Source: Vandiemenella viatica
Lineage: Eukaryota; Arthropoda; Insecta; Orthoptera; Morabidae
Length of the DNA: 64,000 nucleotides
Assembly (NCBI GenBank): GCA_031002005.1
Contig: CM061920.1
Location: 109,916,095 to 109,980,094 of the forward strand
Direction: 5' to 3'
Part shown: positions 34,885 through 45,799 of the stretch, piece after piece
How positions within the stretch are numbered: the first letter of the stretch is position 1
How the letters are laid out: every line of letters starts with the position of its first letter
Translations under genes and position numbers: made by a program
The notes under the pieces: generated by a model
Told to the model about the DNA's origin: nothing
Database searches by the model: none
What the model saw: only the letters and a program-made list of their open reading frames with translations

Positions 34885-35240
34885 AAGGCGCATTCCCACG
34901 ATCCCTTGTAACGAAGGCGAGACGGGACGGGACCTCATTAGCCGAAGTGTAGGGACGACCGCGGGCCGCAGGTTAGTCCTAGCTTACCTCGCCGCCACCT
35001 CCGCACCACGTTGCCTAGTGTCGTTTGGCACAGAGCACTTTACAGCAACAGAAGGGGTGCGCACCGCTGCTGCAAACCGATGGCAACAGCGCACCGCTAC
35101 ACACGCCTGTGATGTTTACCGACTCAGAGTGGGTAGCTGCGTCTCGTCTCCGCTAGCAGAGGCGGCCCTGTTCCCATGGCGTGTGGTTGAGTATTCGTCC
35201 CGTCCCGTCTTCGTTACAAGGGATCATGGGAATGCGCCTT
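34885..35240. mobile_element. MITE with ~47-bp TIRs (AAGGCGCATTCCCA)
   Basis: The left arm starts AAGGCGCATTCCCACGATCC and the right arm complements to AAGGCGCATTCCCATGATCC. Similarity continues for about 47 bp, including gacgggacggga. The interior is GC-rich without a transposase. No clear TSD is visible, so the superfamily is open. Confidence 0.85.
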
Positions 35241-35244
35241 AAGG

Positions 35245-36450
35245 CGGCCCTGTCACGACAGCTTACAATCACTCTATCCTTTTACTTCAGCTCAAAAAAT
35301 GCAAACATACTTCAAGTTTTATTTTCGCATGGTAATTTGACTCACAACCTAAACATAAAATTTTGCTTAAGATAACTTTATGTGAAAGCAACATTGTGTA
35401 AATTAAATCTCTTCTTTTTTTCTTTTTTTTTACCTCTTAGTTTGATTTTCGAAAACTCATTCAGAACCTTTTATTCTGAATCTATTTATCTATTTCCATT
35501 TCTTACTATCAGCTTTAGTAACTATCTTGCTCATATAGACTGATGCCATTTTTTTTTCATTGCAGAGAAGCCAATTGTTTTTATCCTGTTTCCAAAAAGT
35601 AATCGAAAAACATAGATTACTTTTAGAATTTCTCTAGTTTTCAGTAGTATATCGAACAGTAAAAACCAAAATATTTTCATAACTGATGTTACATATACAC
35701 TGTTCCCCCATTACCTTACCGTCTATTTCACAAGTCGTATTTCGTCGGTAAATTCATTTACTGTGGATTTCAAAATAAAACTCTGTCTGATAATAGGAAT
35801 TAGAGTTGAAGACGCCATAAACAGATAGCAGCTTGTGTTGCTCGCTCATTATGAATTATTTTTAACTTTTAGTAAGCCACAAAACATAACAACAAAAATT
35901 AATATGAATTTATTACAAAAGGGAAGCAGTCCACAGCTGTTATGTATGCACGTACAAGTATGCTGAATCATCATCGATTACTCAGAACAACGTTCCTTAT
36001 TACATTTAGGCGCCACACAACGGTACACGCGGCCTTCTGCATTTGCTGAAAGGAACCGCCGCAGACTGAAGGCGCCATCATGGACAGCCGTCTCAAAACA
36101 GATTAGCAACACAGCAGCCATCTAGCGAAGACAACAGGAACTACTGGCGTCGCCACACTGTGATGCATCGTTCAGACTTCGAGTTTGTTATCTTTATAAA
36201 TGTACACTACCTCATCCCACCCTCCACATATACTGCATCCTTATGGCAGAGCCACACAGAAAAGAAAAGAAAAAAAAAGTTTGGAATCTCTTACACAATC
36301 ACTGAAAGATGCTCTAATAGCGAAACACTGAGCACCAATTTTTTTAAAAAAAAAATCTGAGTCTCTGATCAAACGACATGACTACAGTTCAAAAATCCAG
36401 AAATTGATCGATAAACAGTTTTATCAAACGTTATTATCTTATATCTCTTT
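35245..36450. other. AT-rich stretch without recognised gene
   Basis: No coding domain or element end. A GC-richer patch at about 36000-36140 has no family resemblance. Confidence 0.4.
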
Positions 36451-36454
36451 AAAC

Positions 36455-36760
36455 GAGCAAATTGTTGTATCTCGGAAACGGTTATAACGATTTGGATGGA
36501 ATTTCAAATTTAGATAACGTTTTGTTTTTCTAGTTTATCTAAATAAGTGTCTTCCCTGCAAAAACACGATTTCACAACAACAACAAAAACGAGCAATTCT
36601 TGCATTTGGTATCTCGTAAACGGCTCTAGCGGCATCTCGTAGAAATTTCAGGTACCAGTAAACTATCGATGTTAGTCAAGTTTCTTTTTGGTTAGAGCAA
36701 GGCACTTTTATATCTGTAAACGAACAATTCTTGTATAATAGCTGACCCATGCGAATGCGA
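36455..36760 (+). repeat. Imperfect ~130-bp tandem repeat, 2.3 units
   Basis: The landmark aaacgagcaattcttg-like recurs at about 36457, 36588 and 36718. It is accompanied twice by tatctcggaaacgg / tatctcgtaaacgg. Divergence suggests age. The last unit ends with tagctgaccc, a block also found in altered form near 16970. Confidence 0.6.
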
Positions 36761-37079
36761 ATCTTTAGCACTGTATGAGGGTAACTCACCGAATAGTAAT
36801 TAATAACGTGGAAATAAGTAACTGCAAGAATATTTATTAATGAAAGTTATTTTAATTTGAAGAGTTGTATTAAATATAACTTTTATTATAAAAAAGTCGT
36901 TATCATTAAATACTGCATGCTTAATCGCAAAACATGTAGTAAAAGTAAATAATTAAAAAATACATATTGGTTTTATCAGATGTGATTTTTTTCATACTTC
37001 TTTAAAAACAATATTAGCAGTTATAAAGAGATCATCGTTTACTTCTTGACCATATGTCTCTTTAACGCAAACATAAATA

Positions 37080-37315
37080 GTAACGAATCTATGAACTCGC
37101 GAAAAAGCCTAGTACAGGTGTCCATACGAATATACCAACTATATTTACACAAGTTACTGGCAATCATTTTGTAGATACATTTGAAATAAATTCTTCTAAG
37201 GAGTAGAAGGAGTCGTCAATCAAAAATTCTTTTAATTCTTTCCTAAATTTAATCTTATCTCTTACCACATAATTAAGATGTGTTGAGAGTTTATTGAAGA
37301 TATGTACCCCTGAAT
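37080..37315 (-). pseudogene. Non-LTR retrotransposon C-terminal fragment
   Basis: On minus: HIFNKLSTHLNYVVRDKIKF then RKELKEFLIDDSFYSLEEFI. This is the typical C-terminal tail of jockey/CR1-group RT proteins (IFN-LP...F...L...FYS..EF). No RT core is present. Confidence 0.7.
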
Positions 37316-37319
37316 GAAA

Positions 37320-37445
37320 GAAAAAAGCTATGTGGCCTGGCTCGGAACCCCCCCTCCACCCACGTAGCCCAGCGTAGCCTTCCAGCCAACCCCTCCCTCC
37401 CCCCCCCCCCCTGGACGGAGCAACGTAGTTTGTGCACGCTCCCTA
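37320..37445. mobile_element. Fragment of G-rich GGGCGTCCA MITE family
   Basis: The reverse complement shares ccgagccaggcca and the gcgtcc/ctccct end region with the MITE at 60776-61030, and has similar C/G homopolymer runs. The TIR at the left is not preserved. Confidence 0.55.
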
Positions 37446-37557
37446 ATTAGACAAACTATATCAAATTGAGGAACACATCATTATTAAAACACTGGTCTTG
37501 GAATCGGGAAAAACTTACTTAAGCTGTAACCACTGTTAATGAAGCTTGTACACTGAA

Positions 37558-37648
37558 GCATCCAGTGGGTGGGTGAGCGGTAAAGTTAGAGCCTGACATT
37601 CTGAAGGACGCTGGTTAAAATCTCCTTCGGGCCACCCAGATTTCGGTT
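37558..37648 (+). repeat. SINE-A head fragment
   Basis: It keeps tgggtgagcggtaaag (box A region), ctgaaggacgctggttaaaa (eroded box B) and the cacccagatttcgg start of the body, then stops at the Tc1-like element. Confidence 0.7.
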
Positions 37649-37649
37649 T

Positions 37650-38880
37650 GAGCAAAACATTGTGACCATCCCCTTAATAACGTGTTGGTCCACATTTGAT
37701 TCTGACTTTACTCCTCATCGACGTCGAGGTCATTACAGGCGGGAAAGGACTTGGGCAATGAAATGAATGGAGTACAGCAATGGCCTTTTGAAAGAACCAT
37801 TTAGATATTCGTCTGGAGTGACTTGTGAAAACGATAGAAAATCCAAATCTGGATGGCCGAACGGGGATTCGAACCCGCGTCTTCCAGAGTGTGAGGCCAT
37901 CAGTATGGTGGTTTGTGTGCGCGCAATAGGGTCCCAGATGTGTTCTATCGGGTTGAGATCAGGAGAATTTTGTGGCAAAGACATCAACGTGAGTAAATGA
38001 TCATGCTCCTCAAAACACTGCGGCACGATTCTAGCATTGTGGCACGGACAGTTATCCTGCTGGAAGATGCCGTTGCCGTGGTGGAAGACATGTAGCATAA
38101 TTCTCGCACAGCTGTCACTGTGCCTTCGATCACTACCCCAGGTCCCACAGAAACCCAGCATTCTACTGCCTCAATACACCAGCCTGCGTCCGAGGCGACG
38201 TTCACGTTACGAGCTCCCGTTTCGCCTGTAAGACTGTGTATCCGGACACAACTGACCTGGTGTAGCAAGAAACGTGAATCATCCAATCGGATGACACGTT
38301 TACATTGATCCACGGTCCATTCTCGATGATATTGTGCCCATTTCAATTGTAATTACGATGTCGTTGGGTCATCATGAGAACACGTAGAGATCGTTTGCTG
38401 TGGAGCCCCATGCTCAACCAAATGCGATGAAAGGTATGCTCCGAAACACTTGTGCTATGCCAGCGTTGTACTCTGTTTTCATATATGTTAAAGATCGCCC
38501 CTAAATCTGCTTTACACAGAGGGCAAGCCTCTGACATACACGTTCTGTGATGAAGCGTGTACGTCCACCAACTTGGCACCTACTCGTGATTCCACCGTCC
38601 TTCAACCAACCAACTTCCACAGATGCTCACAGCAGTAGCACGCGAGAGCTGACCAGCCTCGCCGTTTCCGAGATGCTCGTTCCCAGGTAGCGTTGCATTT
38701 GTCAAAGTTACTTATGTCGGTGGATTTCCTCATTTGCCACACGTATCGACCCTATAATCACTCTGCTCCGCTTGTATAATTTTCCTACCGCAATAACATA
38801 TCTGCAACTTCAACAGACGGCATTCCATCTAGACATGGGCAATAGCCATAATATTCTGGCTCATCAGTATATTACGTTAC
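37650..38880 (-). mobile_element. Tc1-like element with broken transposase, interrupted by SINE-A
   Basis: The left end holds tgagcaaaacattgtgacc and the right end complements to tgagccagaatattatggc, which are diverged TIRs. On minus, frames 38579-37733 carry HREWTVDQCKRVIRLDDSRF (first D region), GIFQQDNCPCHNARI (second D) and LPQNSPDLNPIEHIWDPI (E) in DD34E order. They fall in three frames with deletions between. A SINE-A at 37708-37900 replaced the C-terminal continuation after IARTQTT. Inactive. Confidence 0.9.
37708..37900 (-). repeat. SINE-A copy within Tc1-like element, head truncated
   Basis: It starts ctcctcatcgacgtcgaggt, continues through the body, has box B ATTCGAACCC on plus, and stops at gtgtgaggcca so that box A is missing. 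It splits the left end of the Tc1-like element. Confidence 0.88.
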
Positions 38881-40810
38881 GTCATCTTGTACTCCTTGGA
38901 ATTTTTCGGTCTTATGGTTCTAAAATTAGAGGGGAGTAGGGAACAATATTTATGAGTTTATGAATTCATAGCTCGCGAAATACACAGCTAGATGAAAATA
39001 TCCTAAAACAAAATCGATGCTACACCAAACGGGGACATTTTGGGAGGTTTGGAGGTACCCTAAAAAAATTATTTAGTATTTGACTATTTTGAGGTCAGTG
39101 GCAATGTAGGGGATTATATGCTGGTCTCGAGTCCAAACTCTAGTATGGGTTGTTTTAATTGATTGCTATCTCAGTCCAGTATTGTCTTTTCTTGGTTGAA
39201 ACACGACACTATAAATTATATACATATACATAAAAAAGAATCACAGTAATACTGGAGCTGGTTGTGTCACCTAAGAGCAAAATGAAGCAATTAAAAGCGC
39301 TCCCTTTTCGACGGAACTGTGAAAATGAACCTTATTGGTAGAGCGTTGTTGCGTTGCATAGATCCGCAAAGGTCTGAACTACACCAAAAATTAGTTCTAA
39401 TCTGAACCATTCGAGTGACAGAAACCACGCCTCCCACCCCCGGCCTTTCACAGAGAACGGGAAAAGGATATGGAATGTGTGCAGTGTTTGCTGAACAACG
39501 AACAGTATCCGTCATACCGATTACGAAACTTCATGCCGTCTCTTCTATCAGTATAGTTTACACTTCCTGCGGTCAGAGAAGAAAGTAAGAAATACCAAAC
39601 ACTGTTTACAGATATTCTCGCAGCTTATGTATTGGCGGGAGAAAAAATATGAAGACTTTCAGACTGCTAACGCGAGGCGAAACAAAAAAAGAGGCCATGA
39701 TAAAACCATTTAGTTTAAAGGTCAACCGATGCGACGACATGAGCGTTGCAGTGAAGCAGATGTTCCAAAGAAGCCAGAGTCCTATAATCTGGACTATTAG
39801 GAATAAGTGGCACGCGCTCAGCCCGCGCGAAAACCTGTCACAAGTTGTGCTTCGATAAGAATTCCTTGCATGGAAATCACTTCGTGTCCGGTTCGGTTGC
39901 ACAATTTTGTAGAAGTTTCGAAGAAGCACAATCGGAGTACCTACGATAGTCTGATTCTGCGTACTGCTCTCATAGAGAGTTGAGAAATTCTCCCAGGAAA
40001 TCGCTCGAGTCAATTTGATCATCCACGGTGTTTATCAAGGTATATCCTACTCATTTTCCTAATTTCGTACAAAATGCTCTTGTTGATGGTAGCTGCTTGC
40101 TTGTTTTCAATAGCAACATGGATCCTTCACAGACCTTGGAATTTTTTTCAGGTTTTATTTTTTAAATCTATTCCAACAGAAATGTCAAGTCTTAATTTAT
40201 TTGCAAAGATAATTTGATTTCTTTATTTCCAATCACAATCAACATTTCGTCAGCGAGAAAATAGCAATGTATAAACGTTCTCTACGAACGTCGATAGTTT
40301 TTTTTTAATTTTTTTACAAATAGTGCAATATTCTTTAATCACGCCTAAGCTAATTCTGGCTCTTAATTTTTTAAGGTAAAAATTAACTATTTAGTTCCAA
40401 CATGGAGCTACTAGTATCAACTGTTTCTGGTCACTTGTATTATTTGGCTCTGACACCTGTGGTGCACTGGCTATTTCGCGTATTATTGAACATTCGGGAG
40501 ATAAATTATATCTTCTTAAAGGTCTCCACAGATGCTTTCGAAATGGTGGTAATGATATCGTAGTCAAAGGAGGTCAGGTGGTGACCACCATCTGTTTAGT
40601 ATTCTCGTTATTACCGCTTGGCATGTTAGGCAAATCATCTTGCGTCAAGGATTTCCAAATTGTTACCGAAGTCAAACGATAAGAAGATGATGGTGACACT
40701 ATCATTAGCAAGTTGGGTCACACGGGGGTAACCAAATGTTTTGCAATATTGTAATTATCAGGTGACATTATGTGGCAATTACTGTCTACTGTGACCAAAG
40801 TCACCATACT
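38881..40810. other. No recognised gene; 138-codon open frame of unknown status
   Basis: No transposon domain was identified. A minus-strand open frame at 39606-40022 encodes a Leu/Phe/Ser/Arg-rich sequence without recognisable motifs. An opposite-strand frame (39649-39858) overlaps it. I consider both likely to be chance. Confidence 0.3.
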
Positions 40811-40814
40811 GTTT

Positions 40815-40996
40815 GACAATCAACAGGCACCGAAGGGACTCAATCTTTCCCGCAAGATCTGGGCAGCTCAACAGAGTTAGGTTTGGCCATAACAGATCTG
40901 CTTCATCTCTTCACACATGTGGAATGAGAGATTCAGGTGAGGAAGAACAAACCATCCGTCACGTGACCTTTGATTGCCCACTTCGAGCCTTTAGAG
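40815..40996 (+). pseudogene. LINE C-terminal domain fragment, 5' part
   Basis: On plus: LNRVRFGHNRSASSLHTCGM, then GEEEQTIRHVTFDCPLRAF, the C-terminal zinc-knuckle-like block (GH-R...CG...E.T..H...DCP) of several LINE clades. The reading is cut by the hAT at 40997 and resumes at 44868. Confidence 0.8.
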
Positions 40997-42590
40997 CAGT
41001 GGTTCCCAACGTGGGCCGTACCGCCCCCTGGTGGGCGTTAGAGAGCTCGAAGGGGGCGTTTGTGAACAAAGGCAAATTTGGGGGGCGTTGACGCCCAGCC
41101 AGTGCCCCCCTAGCCAACACAGGCAAGGACGTGCCGATAAGATTAATTAATAACAAAAAAACATTCAAGAAATGTTTCAGCAAGTAATTCCAAATGTCCT
41201 TTAAGTGGGGATTAAAGGTTGGTATTAGTAAAGTACATTATATCTTTGTTCCTAACACCTGCTTCAATTGTTCATGAATGCCTATTTCTTCCGCCAAAGC
41301 AAAAAACTTATTGAACTCGGTGCGAAAAGGCCGGCGCCGGCTCCGGTTTGCGTGAAATTGCCCTTAGACTATCTGACTTTTTTTATATTTTTAAATTTTT
41401 TTATTTTCTATGGAGGAAATTGTGTTTAGTTGCTTCTCTGACCATAAAATACCCCCAGAAGCTCACAACTCGTTGTGCCTGTGTTCTCCTCTTATAAACA
41501 ACCGAATCCCAAAGTACCATCAAGTTGGGTCACATGAATCTACCGTTTCTATTCCGTTTCTTTTGATAATTTCCACTTATTATGCAAAATCTGAATTATT
41601 ATTTTGATAAACCTCAACCCTGCATTCGGGATATATGGCTTAAGAAATGTATTGATACGCCCCATTCTCTAAATTTTTATTCATTATACTGCGCCTTTTA
41701 ATTTTAACCGAGATGAAAATCTCTGATATATTTTTATAAAATAAGTTAGAACATCTTTACCATTTTAGCTGAAAATGCATGAATCGAAGACGGTCTGTAG
41801 GACTGTGTGTTAGTGGGGAGCGAAGGGTCGTGTCTGTCGCTGGCTCACGCATAGACGTCCTCTGAAGACAGTCAGTTATCCCGCCAATGTATGGATTGCT
41901 AATATAACCATGAATTAGACTTATATTAACCTGAGTTAACTGTTCTGTGTCCATCTTTATACCTGCCTGTTTATCAGTTTGAGCAAATTCTGTCGCACGG
42001 CTTGTTATGAAATTACATATTCAAGTTTCGAGCCTGAATATCTCCATTCTATCCACTTTTGATAGAGATCTGCCAACCGGAAGTGGCAGATTAATGATGT
42101 CACTTTTATCTAAGTTATTTTAAGAAGATTTTTTAACTGAGAAATTTGAAGAAAAAATTACTTACCAAAGTTAAATAAACGAGTTATAATTAACAACTTT
42201 TATTTCTAAATTTTTTCAATAAAGTTTAATAATTTTTATTATTCTTATTTCATTATTACTATTTTGTACACCGTTTCCGTGGCTGGGTGGTAACATAATT
42301 TAAAAATACTTCTGAAATTTGTATTTATACATTTTAAATAAATTTAAATAAATAATAAATGTTTTTTACAGTTTATTTGCTCGTCGCAAAATATTCATCA
42401 AATAATGAACACAAATTTCAATTTATTTAATTAAATTGTAATAGAAAATCTATTTAAGGGAATAGCGTGATGCTCGTCATATCAAAATTTACTTTTATTT
42501 TCACAGATGTAATATTCATAGAAAAAATGTAGACAGTACAATGTCGAATACTTGAAATGTGGTTTTATTGAGGCAACCTCAAACTAGACA

Positions 42591-44536
42591 TTGCCAATGT
42601 GCCTGATTTGCCAATTTTTCTCAAATGAAGCTATGAAACCATCACGGTTAGAAGAACATATAACCAGAATACACCCTGACAGAAAACATATAAGTTTATC
42701 TTACCTTCAAATGTTCAAAGAACAATATTCAAGACGATCATCTTTAGATGGTATGTTTTCAGTGGCATCCAAACAAGACGCAGCTGGCATTCGTACCTCT
42801 TATAACATTTCCTTGCTTATTGCTAAATCGGAACAACCGCACATGATTGCGAAAGTACTGATACTAATATCTGTGAGTGAAGTTCTGCGTACTGTAATGC
42901 ACAAGCTGGCGTCTGATATTATTAAGAGAATCCCACTTAGCAATAACAAAGTACAGAGGCTAATCGACAAAATGTCCGAGGACGTGGAGAGTTCTTAACA
43001 GATTTTTTGAAGACTGCCGAATTTTCTATACAGCTTGATGAATCTACTTTACCAAACAATGATTCATTACTTCTTGCGTACGTTCGCTTCATTAGTGGAA
43101 AAAATTTGCCAAGAATTACTGTTCGCTAAAAATTTAAAAACTGATACTAAAGGAAAATCTATATTCCAAGTTTTGGAACACTATTTCGAATAAAAAAGTT
43201 TTCATCTGAATAATATCTTGTCCATTGCTACTGATGGAGCTCCAGCAATAGTTGGACGATACCGAGGGCTGATTTCATATTTGAAACAGGCAGTACCAAA
43301 TGTGCCAATGATCGCCTGCACTGCTCACTACAGTATGTAATTCCCGCAGTTAACAAGACCAGAAGCAATGCTCTCAATAGTAGATTATTTGAAAAACTTT
43401 GTGATGAAAATGATGAGGATTTCAAACGTTTGCTATTTATTGCACACAGAAGTTAGTTGGCTGTCAAAGAGTATCTGTCTAACATGATTTTTTGAAGTTT
43501 TTGACTTCCATTATAACGTTTTTTATAAACAAGGATGTTTCATTAAGAGAAAGTTGATTGAAAAATAAGAATGATATAACTCATTCAACTGATCTGTATC
43601 ATAAATTTAATGAAACAAACCTATGGCTGCAAGGAGATAATTTGAATTTGTCCAAAGCAAAGTCAGTTATTTGTGCATTCATGTCAAAACTTGCCTTGTA
43701 CAAATAGGATGTGGGTCTTCGACAATTCTATGAGTTTTCAAATCTTTCCTCTGTGGAAACAAATGATGAAGATATTTTAGTATTCTGTCATGGGCGCCGG
43801 CAGGATTGCTTCTAGGGGGGTGCACCAGGGCTGCATTGGTGCCCCCCCCCTGTCGGCCCAAAAATTTCCGGGCTGGGCGACCTTTTTTTTTTTTAAGCTC
43901 TACTACTGCCCAGACGGCGATCCGGGATGTAGGGGGGTGCACCAGGGCTGCATTGGTGCCCCCCCCCTATCGGCCCAAAAATTTCCGGGCTGGGCGACCT
44001 TTTTTTTTTAGCTCTACTACTGCCCAGACGGCGACCCGGGATGTCAGGGGGGTGCAAGTGCATCCCCTTGCACCCCCCTCCCGGCGCCCATGTATTCTGT
44101 TAACATTTGGAAGCACTTAAAGAAGATTTTAAAAAAATATTTCAGGATATTGTAAACATGACCATTCCAGATTGGGTATTAGAACCTTTCTGGAATCTAC
44201 AAACAGCAGATTTATCGCTACAGGAAGAGTTGATAGAACTGTCAACAAATGAAGAATTAAAATTGAAATTAAAAAAATGGATATCAGTAATTTTGGCTAC
44301 AGAGGCAAAATCCGGATTTATATCCGGCTTTGTGGGCTGCAACAAAAAAGTTTTTTGTTGCATTCCCGTCGTCATATTTAGCTGAAAGGGGATTTAGTGT
44401 ATTAACCAATTTACTAACAAAGAAAAGAAACAGATTGTTAGTAGTGGAATGCGGCGATTTGAGACTCCTGCTGACAAATATAGCACCAAATGTAGAAAAA
44501 TTAGTATCATTACATCAAGCTCAGACCTCTCACTGA
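42591..44536 (+). pseudogene. hAT transposase (BED finger, ZBED5/FAM200-like)
   Basis: The first ATG is at 42597. Frame 1 (to 42998) has a BED/C2H2-like finger CLICQFFSNEAMKPSRLEEH followed by ITRIHP, then SYNISLLIAKSEQPHMI, and ends after PLSNNKVQRLIDKMSEDVES with a stop. Later frames give LDESTLPNNDS-like (catalytic-core region, about 43035), SIATDGAPAIVGRYRG (about 43217) and HTEVSWLSK-like blocks (43445). After the MITE comes VLEPFWNLQTADLSLQEELI. The C-terminal dimerisation region has SSYLAERGFSVLTNLLTKKR then NRLLVVECGDLRLLLT (44360-44480). This is the order of ZBED5/FAM200-type hAT transposases of about 600 residues. Stops, frameshifts and a MITE at 43789-44092 inactivate it. Confidence 0.93.
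43789..44092. mobile_element. hAT-type MITE with internal 117-bp tandem duplication
   Basis: TIRs are CATGGGCGCCGG and its exact complement. The 8-bp TSD tattctgt is perfect (43781-43788 and 44093-44100). The interior is two copies of a roughly 117-bp unit starting aggggggtgcaccaggg (43814 and 43931), containing runs of C and a T tract, plus a partial third start at 44046. Confidence 0.93.
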
Positions 44537-44867
44537 TAATTTTACAATAATTTTCAATATATGTTTTTAATCAAATTTTGTACAAGGCACCAATATTCTG
44601 AATATTCTTTAATAAAGTAATTTTAAAAATCTGTCCTTGTTTTTCAATATTTAATATAGCCCAATTCACCTAAGAGTGGTGCCATCAAATCACTGTTTGA
44701 AGAAGTTGGCAACAAGCCAATTAAATTGAAGCGCTATGGATTACACAACGTTGATTACAACAATAAAAGACATCGGTACTGTTTTTTTCAAACCGGGGGG
44801 CGGTGAGTAATTTTTTTTCGAAAGGGGGGCGGGAGGTCAAAAAAGGTTGGGAACCTATGCTTTAGAG

Positions 44868-45039
44868 GATCAGCGAAAGACTTCAAAGACATTTCAAACT
44901 AAGCTGCGCTATGTCGACTTTGAATTCTAACTATAATTTTAACATGGGATCTTAAATGTAAAATCTTAATGTACTAATACAGTTATATGTAATGTATTAC
45001 TAATTATGTGCTAAGGCATAGGATAAATAAATAAAACGG
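44868..45039 (+). pseudogene. LINE C-terminus and 3' tail, continuation of 40815-40996
   Basis: Removing the hAT and one TSD joins the coding frame to a short tail ending in a stop. A 3' UTR follows, ending in the A-rich tract gataaataaataaaacgg near 45025-45039, a common LINE tail pattern. Confidence 0.7.
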
Positions 45040-45051
45040 ACGACTACTACT

Positions 45052-45141
45052 AAAAGAAAGGCGTATGGGATTGTTGGCAGGAGACCCTGAAGGTTAGTTC
45101 GGCGGCCGGTTGATTTGTCGCGCTTGAGCCTCTGTCGTGGC
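45052..45141 (-). repeat. SINE-B split copy, 3' part
   Basis: It begins after the LINE tail with aaaagaaaggcgtatgggat and runs to gtcgtggc, where the 8.1-kb hAT starts. The 12-bp duplication acgactactact (45040-45051) pairs with acgactattact at 53473-53484. Confidence 0.88.
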
Positions 45142-45799
45142 TAGTGTTGCCAGGTCCAGATTGTCAAAAATCGGGACGGAGGGTAAAAAAAATCGGGATT
45201 TGGGGTTTCAAATCGGGACAACCCTAAAAAAATACGTTTTTATATAATTCACGTTATTTTTGTAATTTAACGAGGACATAGGTAATTTTTACAGGTACCG
45301 TATCCGTCTATCATATTATAGGAACTTGAGAACCTTATTACTAATTCTTAAATATACAGTACATAGACGTGTGTGTCCCTGCAGGGCCCGCTCAAGCGGT
45401 TTTGCCGCACCGGACAAATAGACAAATTGCTGCCCCTTAAGATTATGTAGAATTATACTATATTTAAAAAATTAATAATTTTTAATCAAATAAAATATTT
45501 AATTTTAATAAAATCATATATTCATAAATAAACGTATTGAATTTTGATCTAGCGGCACAAAATAGATAAATCAATTATGAAATATCTGTACGTAGCCACA
45601 AATTAACCACATTTTTAACATTTTTAAATGTTATTACAGATGGATATTATCACACAAACAATCTAAATGCCATTATTTTGAAAATAAAACGAAATTACGT
45701 CAAATACGCTAAAATCACCAAAAAAAAACTTTCTTACTTTCAGGTTGCGAATTTTTTATTACATCTTAAAATTTACTTCATCAGCAATTTCATACTCAA

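Larger units (their letters stand above)
40997..44859 (+). mobile_element. hAT element, 3.9 kb, inserted in LINE 3' end
   Basis: The left end is CAGTGGTTCCCAACGTGGG and the right end complements to CATAGGTTCCCAACC. The 8-bp TSD ctttagag is perfect (40989-40996 and 44860-44867). It carries one plus-strand transposase pseudogene, interrupted by a MITE. Positions 41100-42590 are AT-rich and show no other gene. Confidence 0.95.

Noticed and set aside
39606..40022. 138-codon minus-strand open frame as a gene
   Set aside because: No motif, no family resemblance, and overlapped by an opposite-strand frame; length is within what chance gives in 64 kb.
43814..44045. Overlapping 70-100 codon frames in the MITE as genes
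   Set aside because: They arise from translating the duplicated 117-bp unit and homopolymer tracts in several frames.
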